64,000 nucleotides of DNA from Rhizobacter sp. Root1221 (GCF_001425785.1 NZ_LMDI01000019.1:1-64000); one strand, 5' to 3'; numbered from the stretch's first letter, positions 26,435 through 35,841 are shown. Program-made: numbers and translations. Notes: a model not told the origin generated them from the letters alone.

Positions 26435-27250
26435 TCATTCGTCGTCGCCGCCAAGCAGGCCACCGAGTACGCCGCCGCCGGCAAAACCGCCCAGCACCGA
26501 GCCTTCTTCACGGCCACCACCGCCGCGCTGCGGCGCCGCCGCGAACACACGCGACGCCAGGCGGGAGAACGGCAGGCTCTGCAGCCACACCGTGCCGGGA
26601 CCGGTCACCTTCGCGAAAAAGAGGCCTTCGCCGCCGAACAGCGCCGTCTTGATCTTGCCGACGTACTGGATCTCGAAGTTGACACCCGGCGTCATGGCGA
26701 CCAGGCAACCGGTGTCGACCAGCAGCGTTTCATCGGCCTTAAGTTCGCGGCGCACCACGGTGCCACCGGCATGGACAAAGGCCAGGCCATCGCCTTCGAG
26801 CTTCTGCATCACGAACCCTTCGCCGCCGAAGAATCCGACCGACATCTTCTGCTGGAAGTGGATGCCGAGCGACACGCCCTTGGCGGCGCACAGGAAGGCA
26901 TCCTTCTGGCAGATGAGCTTGCCGCCCATCTTGGACAGGTCCATCGGGAGGATCTTGCCCGGGTACGGCGCGGCGAACGCCACCCGCAGCTTGCGCGAGG
27001 CCTGGTTCGTGTAGACCGTGGTGAACAGCGATTCGCCAGTGACGAGGCGCTTGCCCGCGCCGAGCAGCTTGCCCAGGAACCCGCCCTGCTGGGCCGAACC
27101 GTCACCGAAGACGGTGTCCATGCCGATGCCGGCGTCCATGAACATCAGGCTGCCGGCTTCGCCGACGGCTGCTTCGCCCGGGTCCAGTTCGACCTCGACG
27201 AACTGCATCTCGGAGCCCTTGATTTCGAAATCCACCACGTCCATTGCCAC
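26435..27250 (-). CDS. AIM24/TIGR00266-family protein
   Basis: This 271-residue protein matches the TIGR00266/AIM24 family by its start ([18 protein letters not shown]), its beta-rich Gly-containing repeats ([41 protein letters not shown]) and its Gly-rich C-terminus. The family is widespread in bacteria and is related to mitochondrial AIM24, which is needed for inner-membrane organisation. The bacterial role is unknown. It is the first gene of a minus-strand run with the EI24 protein gene 34 bases downstream, and is divergent from the GGDEF gene. Confidence 0.85.
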   Translation of the reverse strand: MAMDVVDFEIKGSEMQFVEVELDPGEAAVGEAGSLMFMDAGIGMDTVFGDGSAQQGGFLGKLLGAGKRLVTGESLFTTVYTNQASRKLRVAFAAPYPGKILPMDLSKMGGKLICQKDAFLCAAKGVSLGIHFQQKMSVGFFGGEGFVMQKLEGDGLAFVHAGGTVVRRELKADETLLVDTGCLVAMTPGVNFEIQYVGKIKTALFGGEGLFFAKVTGPGTVWLQSLPFSRLASRVFAAAPQRGGGGREEGSVLGGFAGGGVLGGLLGGDDE

Positions 27251-27388
27251 GTTGTTCTCTCCACGGTCGTCAGAAAAATGGGTCGGGCCTCCCTTTGGGG
27301 GGCCCGGCAGCGGCGTTTATCGTTCATCGGGGGGAACCCAAAGAACCGATCCTCGCCGGAAAATCCACCATCGATTCTGACACCGGCC

Positions 27389-28585
27389 ATGAACCTCCAC
27401 CCACCCACCCTGCTGCTTTGTTCCGTGCTGGCGATGGCCATGTCGGCAGCACTGATGACGGTGTTCGGGTTCACGCAGCGTGTCTACCGCGGCTACGCCC
27501 ACTGGACCACCGCCCAGGCCCTCGCCGCGCTGGGCCTCGGGCTCCACCTGGTGCGAGACACCCACCCCCTCATCCTCCCGCTGGCCAACCTGCTGGTGCT
27601 GCAGTGGCCGGTGCTGCTGCTCGCCGGGCTGCGCCGCTTCTACCAGCGCAACGAGATGCCGCTGCCGGCCGCGTTCGACTGGATGCTGCTGGTGGGTGGC
27701 TACCTGCTGTGGCTCACCACCTGGGTGGCCCAGACCGACCTGATGTGGCGCATCGCCGCATTTTCGTTCGCGGCCGCGGTGCTGCTGCTCTACACGGCCG
27801 CACTGCTGATGCGCCTGGACAGCTACGCCACGAGCACCGGCCTCAAGACCCTGTCGGTGGCCCTCTTCATGTCCTGCGCCATGCACGTGTGGCGCATGCT
27901 CCACAGCGTCATCACCCGGCACAACCCCGAATCGGCCATCAACCTGCTGCTGGCCGGCGCCGTGATCGCCGTGCTGCTGTCGTTCATGATGGTGTACCTG
28001 GCCCTGCTGCTCACCTACGAACGCACCCAGCACGACCTCGGCGAATCCCAGCGCCTGCTGCGCGAGCTGGCCAACATCGACATGCTCACCCAGGTGCCCA
28101 ACCGCCGGCACTTCCACGAGCTGGCCGCCCGCGTGCTGGCAGCGCCCGCATCGGCCGGCGCTGCGCTGCTGATGTTCGACGTCGACCACTTCAAGGGCAT
28201 CAACGACCGGTTCGGTCACAGGGCCGGCGACGAGGCGCTGTGCGACGTGGCCCAGAGCCTGCGCAACTCGCTGCGCGCGGGCGACGTGGCTGGGCGCCTG
28301 GGTGGAGACGAGTTCGTGGTGCTGCTGCCCCACACATCGTCGGATGACGCCGTGGGCGTGGCCTCCCGCATCGTCGACCCGCTGTCCGGTCAACGGCCGG
28401 TGCCGCTGGGCCTGAGCTTCGGTGTCGTGCGTGTGCAGCCCGGCGAATCGGTCGACGCCGCACTCCACCGTGCCGACCAGGCCCTCTACGAAGCCAAGCG
28501 CCAGGGGCGCAGCTGCGCGGTCGTGGCCAGCGGCGACAACGACAACCCGGTTTTCGCGGAAAGCATGCCGCTCGGCCTGGTCTGA
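27389..28585 (+). CDS. Membrane diguanylate cyclase (GGDEF)
   Basis: This 398-residue protein has an N-terminal half of about six hydrophobic segments (residues ~1–205) and a C-terminal GGDEF domain (residues ~225–385). The domain has the intact active site RLGGDEFVVLLP and the DVDHFKGINDRFGH segment. It should make cyclic di-GMP from GTP in response to a signal sensed in or near the membrane. No RxxD inhibitory site is evident before the GGDEF. No EAL domain is present. The ATG at 27389 starts directly with the first membrane helix; the much longer open frame upstream is the antisense shadow of the AIM24 gene. Confidence 0.93.
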   Translation: MNLHPPTLLLCSVLAMAMSAALMTVFGFTQRVYRGYAHWTTAQALAALGLGLHLVRDTHPLILPLANLLVLQWPVLLLAGLRRFYQRNEMPLPAAFDWMLLVGGYLLWLTTWVAQTDLMWRIAAFSFAAAVLLLYTAALLMRLDSYATSTGLKTLSVALFMSCAMHVWRMLHSVITRHNPESAINLLLAGAVIAVLLSFMMVYLALLLTYERTQHDLGESQRLLRELANIDMLTQVPNRRHFHELAARVLAAPASAGAALLMFDVDHFKGINDRFGHRAGDEALCDVAQSLRNSLRAGDVAGRLGGDEFVVLLPHTSSDDAVGVASRIVDPLSGQRPVPLGLSFGVVRVQPGESVDAALHRADQALYEAKRQGRSCAVVASGDNDNPVFAESMPLGLV

Positions 28586-28664
28586 TCCCGCCGTGAAATT
28601 CGCGCGACAACGCCGCCGGGGATAGACTGGGGGCATCCACCGCATCCCGGAGCCCGCCGCTTTC

Positions 28665-30332
28665 ATGCAGTCGTTGCTCAACCTGCTCGCCGCCATCGCC
28701 CTGCTCGTCTGGGGAACCCACATCGTGCGCACCGGCGTGCTCCGCGTGTTCGGGGAGAACCTCCGGCTCGTGCTGTCACGCAGCTTCGGCAACCGCTTCA
28801 AGGCGCTGCTGGCCGGGCTCGGGGTCACCACCATCGTCCAGTCCGGCACGGCCACGTGCCTCATCGTCTCGTCGTTCGTCGGCAAGGGCCTCGTCACCAC
28901 CGCCGCGGCGCTGGCCGTGATGCTCGGGGCCGATGTGGGCAGCAGCCTGATGGCGGTGGTGTTCTCCTTCGACCTGTCCTGGCTGTCACCGCTGCTGATC
29001 TTCGTCGGGGTGGTGATGTTCACCACGCGGCAGGCCACGGCGGCCGGCCGCATCGGGCGGGTGCTGATCGGCCTCGGGCTCATCACGCTCGCCTTGCACC
29101 TGATCGTCGAGGCCACCCGGCCGCTCACCGCCTCGCCGGCGGTGCGGGCGCTGCTGGTGGCCCTGCCCAACGAGGTGCTGCTCGACATCGTGGTGGGCGC
29201 AGCCCTCACGGTGATGTCGTACTCGAGCCTCGCCATCGTGCTGCTCACGGCCACGCTCGCCGAAACCGGCATGTTGACAGCCCCGGTGGCGCTGGGCCTG
29301 GTGCTGGGTGCCAACGTGGGCAGCGGGTTGCTCGCCCTGATTGCCGCCGGTGGCACCACTCCCCAGGCCCGGCGGTTGCCGCTCGGCAACCTGATGTTCA
29401 AGCTGATCGGCGTGCTGGTGGCCATCCCGCTGGTGGGTCACGCCCATGTGCTGCTCCAGGATCTGATCCCCACGGTGCACCAGCAGATCGTCACCTTCCA
29501 CCTCGGTTTCAACATCACGCTGGCCGTGCTGTTCATCGGGTTGACCGGTCCCATCGCCCGCCTGGTAGATCGCTGGCTACCGGTGGCCGACACCAGCGCC
29601 GCCAACACCCGCCCCCGCCACCTCGACCCCGTGGCGCTGGCCACGCCGTCGCTGGCTATCAGCTGCGCAGCCCGCGAGGCGCTGCACCAGGCCGACATCG
29701 TCGAGACCATGCTGCGCGGCATCCTGCCGGTCATCCGCAACAACGACCTGCAACTGGCCGAACAGCTGCGCCGCATGGACGACACGGTGGACGACCTGTA
29801 CGCCGCCATCAAGTTCTACCTGACCCAGGTCTCCCGCGAGGCGCTCTCCGAGCGCGAAGGCCGGCGCTGGGCCGACGTGATGTCGTTCACCATCAACATG
29901 GAGCAGGTGGGCGACACCATCGAGCGGGTGCTGCAAGACGTGGAAGACAAGAAGGTGCGCAAGAACCGCAGCTTCTCCGACGCCGGCATGGCCGAGATCG
30001 TGCACCTGCACGAGGTGCTGCTGTCGAACCTTCGGCTCGCGATGGGGGTGTTCCTCGACGGCCAGGTGCGTGACGCGCAACGCCTGCTGGAAGAGAAGGC
30101 GCGCTTTCGCGACCTGGAACACGAGTACGCGGCCAGCCACCTTGCGCGGCTGCGCGGCAACACCGCGCAGAGCATCGAGACCAGCTCGCTCCACATCGAC
30201 CTGATCAGCGACCTGAAGCGCATCAACTCGCACATCTGCTCCATCGCGTACCCCATCCTGGAGTCGCACGGCGCACTGTCGAAGACACGCATCCGGCCGT
30301 CGCAGCTGGCCGACCTCACGGATGAGGCATGA
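28665..30332 (+). CDS. Na/Pi cotransporter family protein with PhoU-like domain
   Basis: This 555-residue protein has an N-terminal Na+/phosphate cotransporter membrane domain with the inverted-repeat signatures TTIVQSGTAT and MSYSSLAIVLL, spread over residues 1–~310. A PhoU-like helical domain follows at residues ~335–530. Such NptA-like proteins move phosphate across the inner membrane, with the PhoU part probably regulating flux. The usual QSS motif appears as QSG in the first repeat. It stands alone; 79 bases separate it from the GGDEF gene upstream. Confidence 0.9.
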   Translation: MQSLLNLLAAIALLVWGTHIVRTGVLRVFGENLRLVLSRSFGNRFKALLAGLGVTTIVQSGTATCLIVSSFVGKGLVTTAAALAVMLGADVGSSLMAVVFSFDLSWLSPLLIFVGVVMFTTRQATAAGRIGRVLIGLGLITLALHLIVEATRPLTASPAVRALLVALPNEVLLDIVVGAALTVMSYSSLAIVLLTATLAETGMLTAPVALGLVLGANVGSGLLALIAAGGTTPQARRLPLGNLMFKLIGVLVAIPLVGHAHVLLQDLIPTVHQQIVTFHLGFNITLAVLFIGLTGPIARLVDRWLPVADTSAANTRPRHLDPVALATPSLAISCAAREALHQADIVETMLRGILPVIRNNDLQLAEQLRRMDDTVDDLYAAIKFYLTQVSREALSEREGRRWADVMSFTINMEQVGDTIERVLQDVEDKKVRKNRSFSDAGMAEIVHLHEVLLSNLRLAMGVFLDGQVRDAQRLLEEKARFRDLEHEYAASHLARLRGNTAQSIETSSLHIDLISDLKRINSHICSIAYPILESHGALSKTRIRPSQLADLTDEA

Positions 30333-30359
30333 GCCCACGCCTGGACTGACGCATGGGCA

Positions 30360-30533
30360 TCAGGCGGACGGGTCCTTGCCACGCGTGCGCGACACGCCGG
30401 TGAACATGCCGATGCCCAGCAGGATCACCGAGCCGATGGCCACATAGAGGCCCGGCACGCCGGCCGTGACGAGCGCCCAGGCGACCCCCGCGATGAAGAT
30501 GACGAACCCCGCCAGGTACAAGGCGAATGACAT
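30360..30533 (-). CDS. Small two-helix membrane protein
   Basis: This 57-residue protein consists of two hydrophobic segments (residues ~3–24 and ~29–46) and a short basic tail (SRTRGKDPSA). A good ribosome-binding site (caggag) lies about 8 bases before the ATG at 30533. Similar short proteins occur across Burkholderiales without a known function. It is convergent with the Na/Pi cotransporter gene and divergent from the sulfatase gene. Confidence 0.65.
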   Translation of the reverse strand: MSFALYLAGFVIFIAGVAWALVTAGVPGLYVAIGSVILLGIGMFTGVSRTRGKDPSA

Positions 30534-30726
30534 ACCGCTCTCCTGTTGCATCTGCAGGAATGATGGGTGAGGCCGCGCCGCCGCGGGAGCGGACAACCGG
30601 GCCCGGCCGTGTAGGCCGATGGCGCACCCGTGCGCCAGAGAACGCATGAGATTCGTCGAATTCCGCGCTTCGTGAGCGGGCCCGCGGCCGATACGCTGCA
30701 AGCCCCTCTCCTTCGAAGTGTCTCTC

Positions 30727-32694
30727 ATGCAGCAGAAGTTCCCGGCCGCCTCGCACGGCATGCGCAAGACCGCCATCGGCCTCGTGGTGCTGAGTCTCGC
30801 GCTCCAGGGATGCGGCGGTGGCGGTGACGACACGGCGCAAACGACCACCCCGGCCACCCTCGCGAAGCGCCCGAACATCGTCTTCATCATGGCGGACGAC
30901 CTGGGCTACTCCGACATCGGCGCCTATGGCGGCGAAATCGAAACCCCGAACCTCGACGCACTGGCCGCCAGTGGCCGCCTGCTGACGAACCACCACACCG
31001 GCACGGTGTGCGCCATCACGCGCTCGATGCTGATCTCGGGCACCGACCATCACCTGGTCGGAGAAGGCACCATGGGTGCACCGAACGACGAACGCCGCGG
31101 CCTGCCCGGCTACGAGGGGTACCTGAACGACCGCTCGCTGTCGGTGGCACAACTGCTGAAGGACGCGGGGTACCACACCTACATGGCGGGCAAGTGGCAC
31201 CTGGGCTCGAACATCGCGAACCCGGCCAGCCCGGTGCCGCTGGGCACCGCCGGTCACACGCCCGACCAGTGGGGCTTCGAGAAGAGCTATGCGCTGATGG
31301 GCGGGGCCGCCAGCAACCACTACGCCCACGAAGCCGCCGGCTCGCGGAACTACACCGAAAACGGCGCCTACGTGCAGCCGGGCCAGCCCGGCCAGCCGGG
31401 TGGCACCGGAGGCACACCGGAGGTCTTCTATTCCACCGACTTCTACACGCAGCGCCTGATCAACTACATCGACGCCAGCCAGGGCGACGGCAAGCCGTTC
31501 TTCGCGTACGCCGCGTACACATCGCCGCACTGGCCGCTGCAGGTGCCCGAGCCCTACCTCGGCAAGTACAAGGGCAAGTACGACGCGGGGTATGACGTGG
31601 TGCGCGCGGCGCGCATCGCCCGCCAGAAACAGCTGGGCCTGATCCCGCAGGACTTCACGCCCTACGAGGGCGAAGCCGAGACCCGCGTGTCGTCGCCAGC
31701 CACCACGAGCAACGGCACGGCCAACGCGAAGTACACCAGCGCGGTCAACAGCCCGGCCAACGGGTACGTCGACCACGGCGCGGGACGCATCAACAAGAAG
31801 TGGGACAGCCTGACCGCCCTCGAGAAGAAGGCACAGTCGCGGTACATGGAGATCTACGCCGGCATGGTCGACAACCTCGACCACAACATCGGCGTGCTGA
31901 TCCAGCACCTGAAGGACATCGGCGAGTACGACAACACGCTGATCGTGTTCCAGTCCGACAACGGTGCCGAGGGCTGGCCCATCGCCTCGGCGGCCACCGA
32001 CCCGCTGGCCACCGACGAAGCCAACGCCACGGAGCCGGTGTATTCGGCACTGGGCAAGGACAGCGGCACCGCATCGGCCAGGCGCCTGCAGTACGGCATG
32101 CGCTGGGCCGAGGTGAGCGCCACGCCGTTCCGCCAGACGAAGGGCCACTTCGGCGAAGGCGGTGTCAGCACGCCGCTGATCGTGCGCATGCCCGGGCAGA
32201 CGAAGGCCCTGCCCGCGTTCGCGCACTTCACGCACATCATCGACCTGACCGCCACGCTCCTCGACGCGGGCCGCGCCACGCTGCCCACCCAGGCCGCACC
32301 GCCGCTGATCAACACGCTCACCGGCGTGGACCAGAACCAGGGCAAGGTCGTCTACGACAACCGCAACGTGTACCCGGTGACCGGCCAGTCGCTGCTGCAG
32401 GTGCTGCTGGGCAACACGGCCACATCCGTGCGCAAGGCCCCGTTCGGCGACGAGTCGTACGGCCGCGCGTACCTGACGAGCGCCGACGGCAAGTGGAAGG
32501 CACTGTGGACCGAACCGCCCTTCGGCCCGGAAGACGGCCACTGGCAGCTGTACGACCTGGCCACCGACCGTGGCGAGAACAGAGACCTCGCGGACAAGAA
32601 CCCCGCGGTCGTCCAGGGCCTCGTCACGAACTGGGCGGAGTACATGAAATCCGTGGGTGGCGTGGAGCCGCTGCGTCCGGTCGGCTACTACTGA
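30727..32694 (+). CDS. Sulfatase (arylsulfatase-like), atypical active-site motif
   Basis: This 655-residue enzyme begins with a lipoprotein-like signal sequence (VVLSLALQGCGGGGDD) and then the sulfatase domain: RPNIVFIMADDLGYSD with the metal-binding Asp pair, FQSDNG with the other metal-binding residues, and AGKWHLG. The formylglycine motif, normally Cys/Ser-x-Pro-x-Arg, is here Cys-Ala-Ile-Thr-Arg (CAITRSMLISG), with the catalytic Cys and Arg kept but Pro replaced by Ile. Family members hydrolyse sulfate esters; the substrate is unknown. A formylglycine-generating enzyme is encoded 13 bases downstream, so maturation of the Cys is likely. The lipobox suggests anchoring in the outer or inner membrane, facing the periplasm. 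Confidence 0.9.
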   Translation: MQQKFPAASHGMRKTAIGLVVLSLALQGCGGGGDDTAQTTTPATLAKRPNIVFIMADDLGYSDIGAYGGEIETPNLDALAASGRLLTNHHTGTVCAITRSMLISGTDHHLVGEGTMGAPNDERRGLPGYEGYLNDRSLSVAQLLKDAGYHTYMAGKWHLGSNIANPASPVPLGTAGHTPDQWGFEKSYALMGGAASNHYAHEAAGSRNYTENGAYVQPGQPGQPGGTGGTPEVFYSTDFYTQRLINYIDASQGDGKPFFAYAAYTSPHWPLQVPEPYLGKYKGKYDAGYDVVRAARIARQKQLGLIPQDFTPYEGEAETRVSSPATTSNGTANAKYTSAVNSPANGYVDHGAGRINKKWDSLTALEKKAQSRYMEIYAGMVDNLDHNIGVLIQHLKDIGEYDNTLIVFQSDNGAEGWPIASAATDPLATDEANATEPVYSALGKDSGTASARRLQYGMRWAEVSATPFRQTKGHFGEGGVSTPLIVRMPGQTKALPAFAHFTHIIDLTATLLDAGRATLPTQAAPPLINTLTGVDQNQGKVVYDNRNVYPVTGQSLLQVLLGNTATSVRKAPFGDESYGRAYLTSADGKWKALWTEPPFGPEDGHWQLYDLATDRGENRDLADKNPAVVQGLVTNWAEYMKSVGGVEPLRPVGYY

Positions 32695-32707
32695 CCGGAG
32701 CGCCCGC

Positions 32708-33730
32708 GTGACCATCTTGACGCGCTGGTGCATCGCCACGGCCGCCGGTGCGCTTGCGTTGGCGGGCGGCGGCTTCGCGCTGTATTCCACCGCGGCCCCG
32801 TCGGGGCCGCCCCGCGCCGCCCTCGGCGCCGAGGCGCAGTGCGCCGCCTACACCGGCCTGCCCACCGGCTGGCAGCAGGATCCGAAGGCCGGCATGGTGC
32901 CGCTGCGCGGCGGCGACTTCACGTTCGGCAGCACCCGCGGCTATCCCGACGAGCGCCCCGCCGCTGCCGCCCCCGTGCACGTCCAGCCCTTCTGGATCGA
33001 CCAGACCGAGGTCACCGTGGCGCAGTTCGCTGCGTTCGTGAAAGAGACCGCATACGTCACCGAAGCCGAGCGCCAGGGCGGCGCGGTGGTGTTCCACACG
33101 CCCACCGATGCCGAGATGAACCAGCGCCCGTACGCCTGGTGGACGTTCGTGAAGGGCGCCGACTGGCGCCACCCCGGCGGCCCCGGCAGTGGGATCACCG
33201 GCCTCGACAACGTGCCGGTCACGTTCGTGACCAAGGCCGACGCCCTCGCCTACGCCCACTGGCTGGGCCGCGACCTGCCCACCGAGGTGGAATGGGAATA
33301 CGCCGGCAAGGCGGGCCAGTCCGGCGACCCGCTCGACGCCGCCCCGCGCGACGGCGCCGGCAAGCCCACGGCCAACTACTGGCAAGGCATCTTTCCCGCC
33401 ATCAATGCCCGCGAAGACGGCCACGCCGGCCTCGCGCCGGTGGGCTGCTATGGTGCCAGCGCCTTCGGCCTGCACGACATGATCGGCAACGTGTGGGAAT
33501 GGACCCGCGACGCCTACACCGGCCCGCACCAGCCTCACATGAACGGCGACACCGCGGCCGTGGCCGCCCCGTTCCACCGGCCGAACGAACGCACGGTGAT
33601 CAAGGGCGGCTCGTACCTGTGTTCGCCCGACTTCTGCGTGCGCTACCGAGCCTCGGCACGCGAAGCACAGGAAGCCGACCTCGCGACGGCCCACATCGGC
33701 TTTCGCACCGTGTGGCGGGGTGACCGATGA
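32708..33730 (+). CDS. Formylglycine-generating enzyme (SUMF1/FGE-type sulfatase-modifying factor)
   Basis: This 340-residue protein has an N-terminal hydrophobic segment (residues ~10–30, signal or anchor) followed by an FGE-sulfatase domain: MVPLRGGDFTFGS, YPDERPAA, LPTEVEWEYA and GNVWEWT. The C-terminal KGGSYLCSPDFCVRYR carries both Cys residues that bind copper and do the chemistry in true FGEs. It therefore looks active, converting the sulfatase Cys to formylglycine. The start codon is GTG at 32708, preceded by GGAG; no ATG of the same quality is seen. It is coupled to the next gene by ATGA. The membrane-targeted location matches an exported sulfatase. Confidence 0.93.
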   Translation: MTILTRWCIATAAGALALAGGGFALYSTAAPSGPPRAALGAEAQCAAYTGLPTGWQQDPKAGMVPLRGGDFTFGSTRGYPDERPAAAAPVHVQPFWIDQTEVTVAQFAAFVKETAYVTEAERQGGAVVFHTPTDAEMNQRPYAWWTFVKGADWRHPGGPGSGITGLDNVPVTFVTKADALAYAHWLGRDLPTEVEWEYAGKAGQSGDPLDAAPRDGAGKPTANYWQGIFPAINAREDGHAGLAPVGCYGASAFGLHDMIGNVWEWTRDAYTGPHQPHMNGDTAAVAAPFHRPNERTVIKGGSYLCSPDFCVRYRASAREAQEADLATAHIGFRTVWRGDR

Positions 33731-34500
33731 ACCGGCGCCAGCTCGTGCTGCTCGGTGCCGCGGGCCTGGTACCACGTGCGTTCGCGGTCACGCCGCCGCG
33801 CCGAATCGGCGTGCTCCCGGGCCCTCATGCGGACATCATGGCGGTGGTGCAGCGTGTGGCCGCCGACCGCGGCCTGGCGCTGGCGCTCGCAGAACGCGAA
33901 GACGGGCGCGGCATCAACGCGGACGTGGCCGCCGGGCGCCTGGACGCCGCCTGTTTCCAGGATGCAGTGGCGTTCGCCGCCGAACACCCCGCGCGGCTCG
34001 CGAACATCGCCAGCACCGTGACACTTCCGGTTGCGATCTACTCGCGCCGTGTCGCGTCCGTGCGCGCCCTGCGGCCGGGCAGCACCATCGCCATCCCGCG
34101 CGAGCGCCCCACCCTGGCGCGGGCACTCGTGCTGCTGCACAACCACGGACTCGTGGAACTGCGGCCTGGCTCGGGCCTGGTTGCCACGCTGCGCGACGTG
34201 ACGGGCAACCGATTCCGCTTCCAGTTGACCCCGCTGCCGGAGGCCGATCTGGCCACCGCGCTGACCCGGGTGGACGCCGCCGTGATCGCCCGGCCCTGCG
34301 CCGCGCGCGCCGGCCTGCTGCCCGCCCGCGACTCCATCGGGCTGGAGGACGCCCGCTCGCCGTGGGCCGGTGTGCTGGCGGTGCGCCGCGCCGACCGTGA
34401 CGCGGGCTGGGTGCGCACGCTGGTGGCGTCGTACCAGTCCGAGACCGTCAAGCGCTTCGTCTTCGAGCACTACCAGGACTCGGTGCGCAGGCCCTGGTGA
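33727..34500 (+). CDS. NlpA/MetQ-like periplasmic binding protein
   Basis: This 257-residue protein resembles the NlpA/MetQ family that binds methionine for the MetNIQ importer: PPRRIGVLPGPHADIMAVVQ near the start, the segment RLDAACFQDAVAF, and IAIPRERPT. It has an RR-containing signal sequence ending near AFA and no lipobox Cys, unlike most NlpA lipoproteins, so it may be free in the periplasm. The gene overlaps the FGE gene by ATGA. No permease or ATPase follows. A role in capturing a sulfur compound is suggested by the operon, but that is an inference. Confidence 0.75.
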   Translation: MNRRQLVLLGAAGLVPRAFAVTPPRRIGVLPGPHADIMAVVQRVAADRGLALALAEREDGRGINADVAAGRLDAACFQDAVAFAAEHPARLANIASTVTLPVAIYSRRVASVRALRPGSTIAIPRERPTLARALVLLHNHGLVELRPGSGLVATLRDVTGNRFRFQLTPLPEADLATALTRVDAAVIARPCAARAGLLPARDSIGLEDARSPWAGVLAVRRADRDAGWVRTLVASYQSETVKRFVFEHYQDSVRRPW

Positions 34501-34544
34501 ACACGACCCCGCGCGCCGCCGACGGGGGCGGCGAGCACGGAAGC

Positions 34545-34844
34545 CTACTTGGGCGTGGGTTCGGCCTGAGGCACGCAGCGGAAGCGCACCTGGAACCGCG
34601 GCGTGTTGCCCGTCATGTTCCAACCGGTGGACGTCTGTGAATCCACCACCTGGCGCACCGCCTGCCGTGCCTCGCAGTACTTGCGTGCCTCCTCGAGGGC
34701 TTCGGCCTGCAGCTTGTCTTTCATCGGGAAACCGCCCGGCGATTCGCGGGTGAGCACGAACACGTCCGGCGCGGTGGCCATCGGTGCGATGGTCGGGCCG
34801 GTGGTGCAACCGGCCAGCAGCAGGGTCAGCAGGAAGAGTCGCAT
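34545..34844 (-). CDS. Small lipoprotein
   Basis: This 99-residue protein has a lipoprotein signal peptide with lipobox LLAGC after MRLFLLTL, followed by a short polar domain with three further Cys residues or neighbouring charged patches (KYCEAR, FRCVPQ). The ATG at 34844 starts directly with the signal peptide; an in-frame ATG at 34874 would overlap the neighbouring gene more. I do not recognise a domain. It lies just downstream of the 116-residue hypothetical gene on the same strand and converges with the binding-protein gene. Confidence 0.7.
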   Translation of the reverse strand: MRLFLLTLLLAGCTTGPTIAPMATAPDVFVLTRESPGGFPMKDKLQAEALEEARKYCEARQAVRQVVDSQTSTGWNMTGNTPRFQVRFRCVPQAEPTPK

Positions 34845-34870
34845 CAGGACAACGTCGGTGAGGTGGTGGG

Positions 34871-35218
34871 TCACTTGTCTTCGAACGTGGCCAACCCGTC
34901 CGCCACCATCTTCCGAAGCACCACCTTGGCCTCGGCGACTTCATCGGCATCAACCCGCGACACATCCAGCTTGTGTTCGTACAGCTCCGTCTTGACGATG
35001 ACCGTGTCGCTTCTCCATGTGACCGAAACGAGAAGATTGCGACGCAGGTCCGCCGGGTCGAGCGTTGACACGCTGGTGCCTCGCTCGTCTTCCGGCAGCG
35101 CCCATTCCAATTGGGGCGACCGAATCAACGTGAAGCTGTCGTACGCGGCCGGGGCGAGCGCGAACGACACGATGAGGTCGGAATCGTCTTCGATGCTGAT
35201 GAACTCGACGCGACGCAT
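34871..35218 (-). CDS. Hypothetical protein
   Basis: This 116-residue soluble protein has no recognised domain. It is acidic and begins MRRVEFISIEDDSDLIVSF, with a beta-rich pattern and a helical C-terminus (DADEVAEAKVVLRKMVADGL). The start at 35218 has AGGA about 8 bases upstream; other in-frame ATGs at 35227 and 35272 are possible. Size and style resemble small immunity-type proteins of the kind further along this patch, but nothing in the sequence proves it. Confidence 0.55.
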   Translation of the reverse strand: MRRVEFISIEDDSDLIVSFALAPAAYDSFTLIRSPQLEWALPEDERGTSVSTLDPADLRRNLLVSVTWRSDTVIVKTELYEHKLDVSRVDADEVAEAKVVLRKMVADGLATFEDK

Positions 35219-35346
35219 GGCAACCATCCTGAGTGAGTGCGCTGTCGTGACATGGTAGCGGGCTTCACGCATTCGAACCGGATGCGCCCACCCGAAACCT
35301 GCCGTTGGACGCAGAGACGCATGCGCTCATTCATCGACTGGCAGGG

Positions 35347-35841
35347 TCAGGCGTTTTCGCGGCGGCTTGGCTCGACAGCGTGAATGAAGACCGTGTAGGT
35401 GTCCGCCGGCCGCACCGCCTCTGCCAAGTCCAACGCATGGCCGATGGCACCTCTGTGATAGGTGCCGTGATTGACGATGTGAAAGAGGATCTCCCGGCGC
35501 GTCATCGTTCCCTGCAGGCCATCGACGAACTGGAAGTTGAGCGACTGGTTCAGTTGGCTGCTGTCCAGTTGCCCGATGTAGCGGGCGAACCAGAGATTCG
35601 AAGCCGTCATTCGCCGATCAAGCTCATCGAGGTCAGGAACAGACTCGGTGTTTGTAGAAGCGTGAGGGGCAAGTTCACCGAGGAGCCGTGCTTTGAACAG
35701 CTCTTCAACCCTGACCATGTGGTTCAGCTGCTGTCGTGCGAATGCCGTGGATGACGGGTGCTCGTTTTCATCCATCGTGCCCACTGCATCGAGCGTGCGT
35801 CGATCAGCCCATTGCTTGTACTTGAATGTTTCGATGAGCAT
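35347..35841 (-). CDS. DinB-family protein
   Basis: This 164-residue protein is a DinB/YfiT-type four-helix protein. It begins MLIETFKYKQWADRRTLDAV and has the typical central LNHMVRVEELFKARL and C-terminal ILFHIVNHGTYHRGAIGHAL. The first His (NHM) and the NHGTYHRG pair are the usual metal ligands of the family. Family members include thiol transferases and many damage-inducible proteins of unknown function. A strong ribosome-binding site (GGGAGAGG) precedes the ATG at 35841. Confidence 0.88.
   Translation of the reverse strand: MLIETFKYKQWADRRTLDAVGTMDENEHPSSTAFARQQLNHMVRVEELFKARLLGELAPHASTNTESVPDLDELDRRMTASNLWFARYIGQLDSSQLNQSLNFQFVDGLQGTMTRREILFHIVNHGTYHRGAIGHALDLAEAVRPADTYTVFIHAVEPSRRENA

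Noticed and set aside
26045-27388. N-terminal extension of the GGDEF protein by about 450 residues
   Set aside because: The extension is antisense to the EI24 and AIM24 genes and lacks domains; the protein starts sensibly at the first membrane helix at 27389.
27317-29425. A 702-codon minus-strand open frame across the GGDEF and Na/Pi genes
   Set aside because: It covers two well-recognised plus-strand genes and has low-complexity content.
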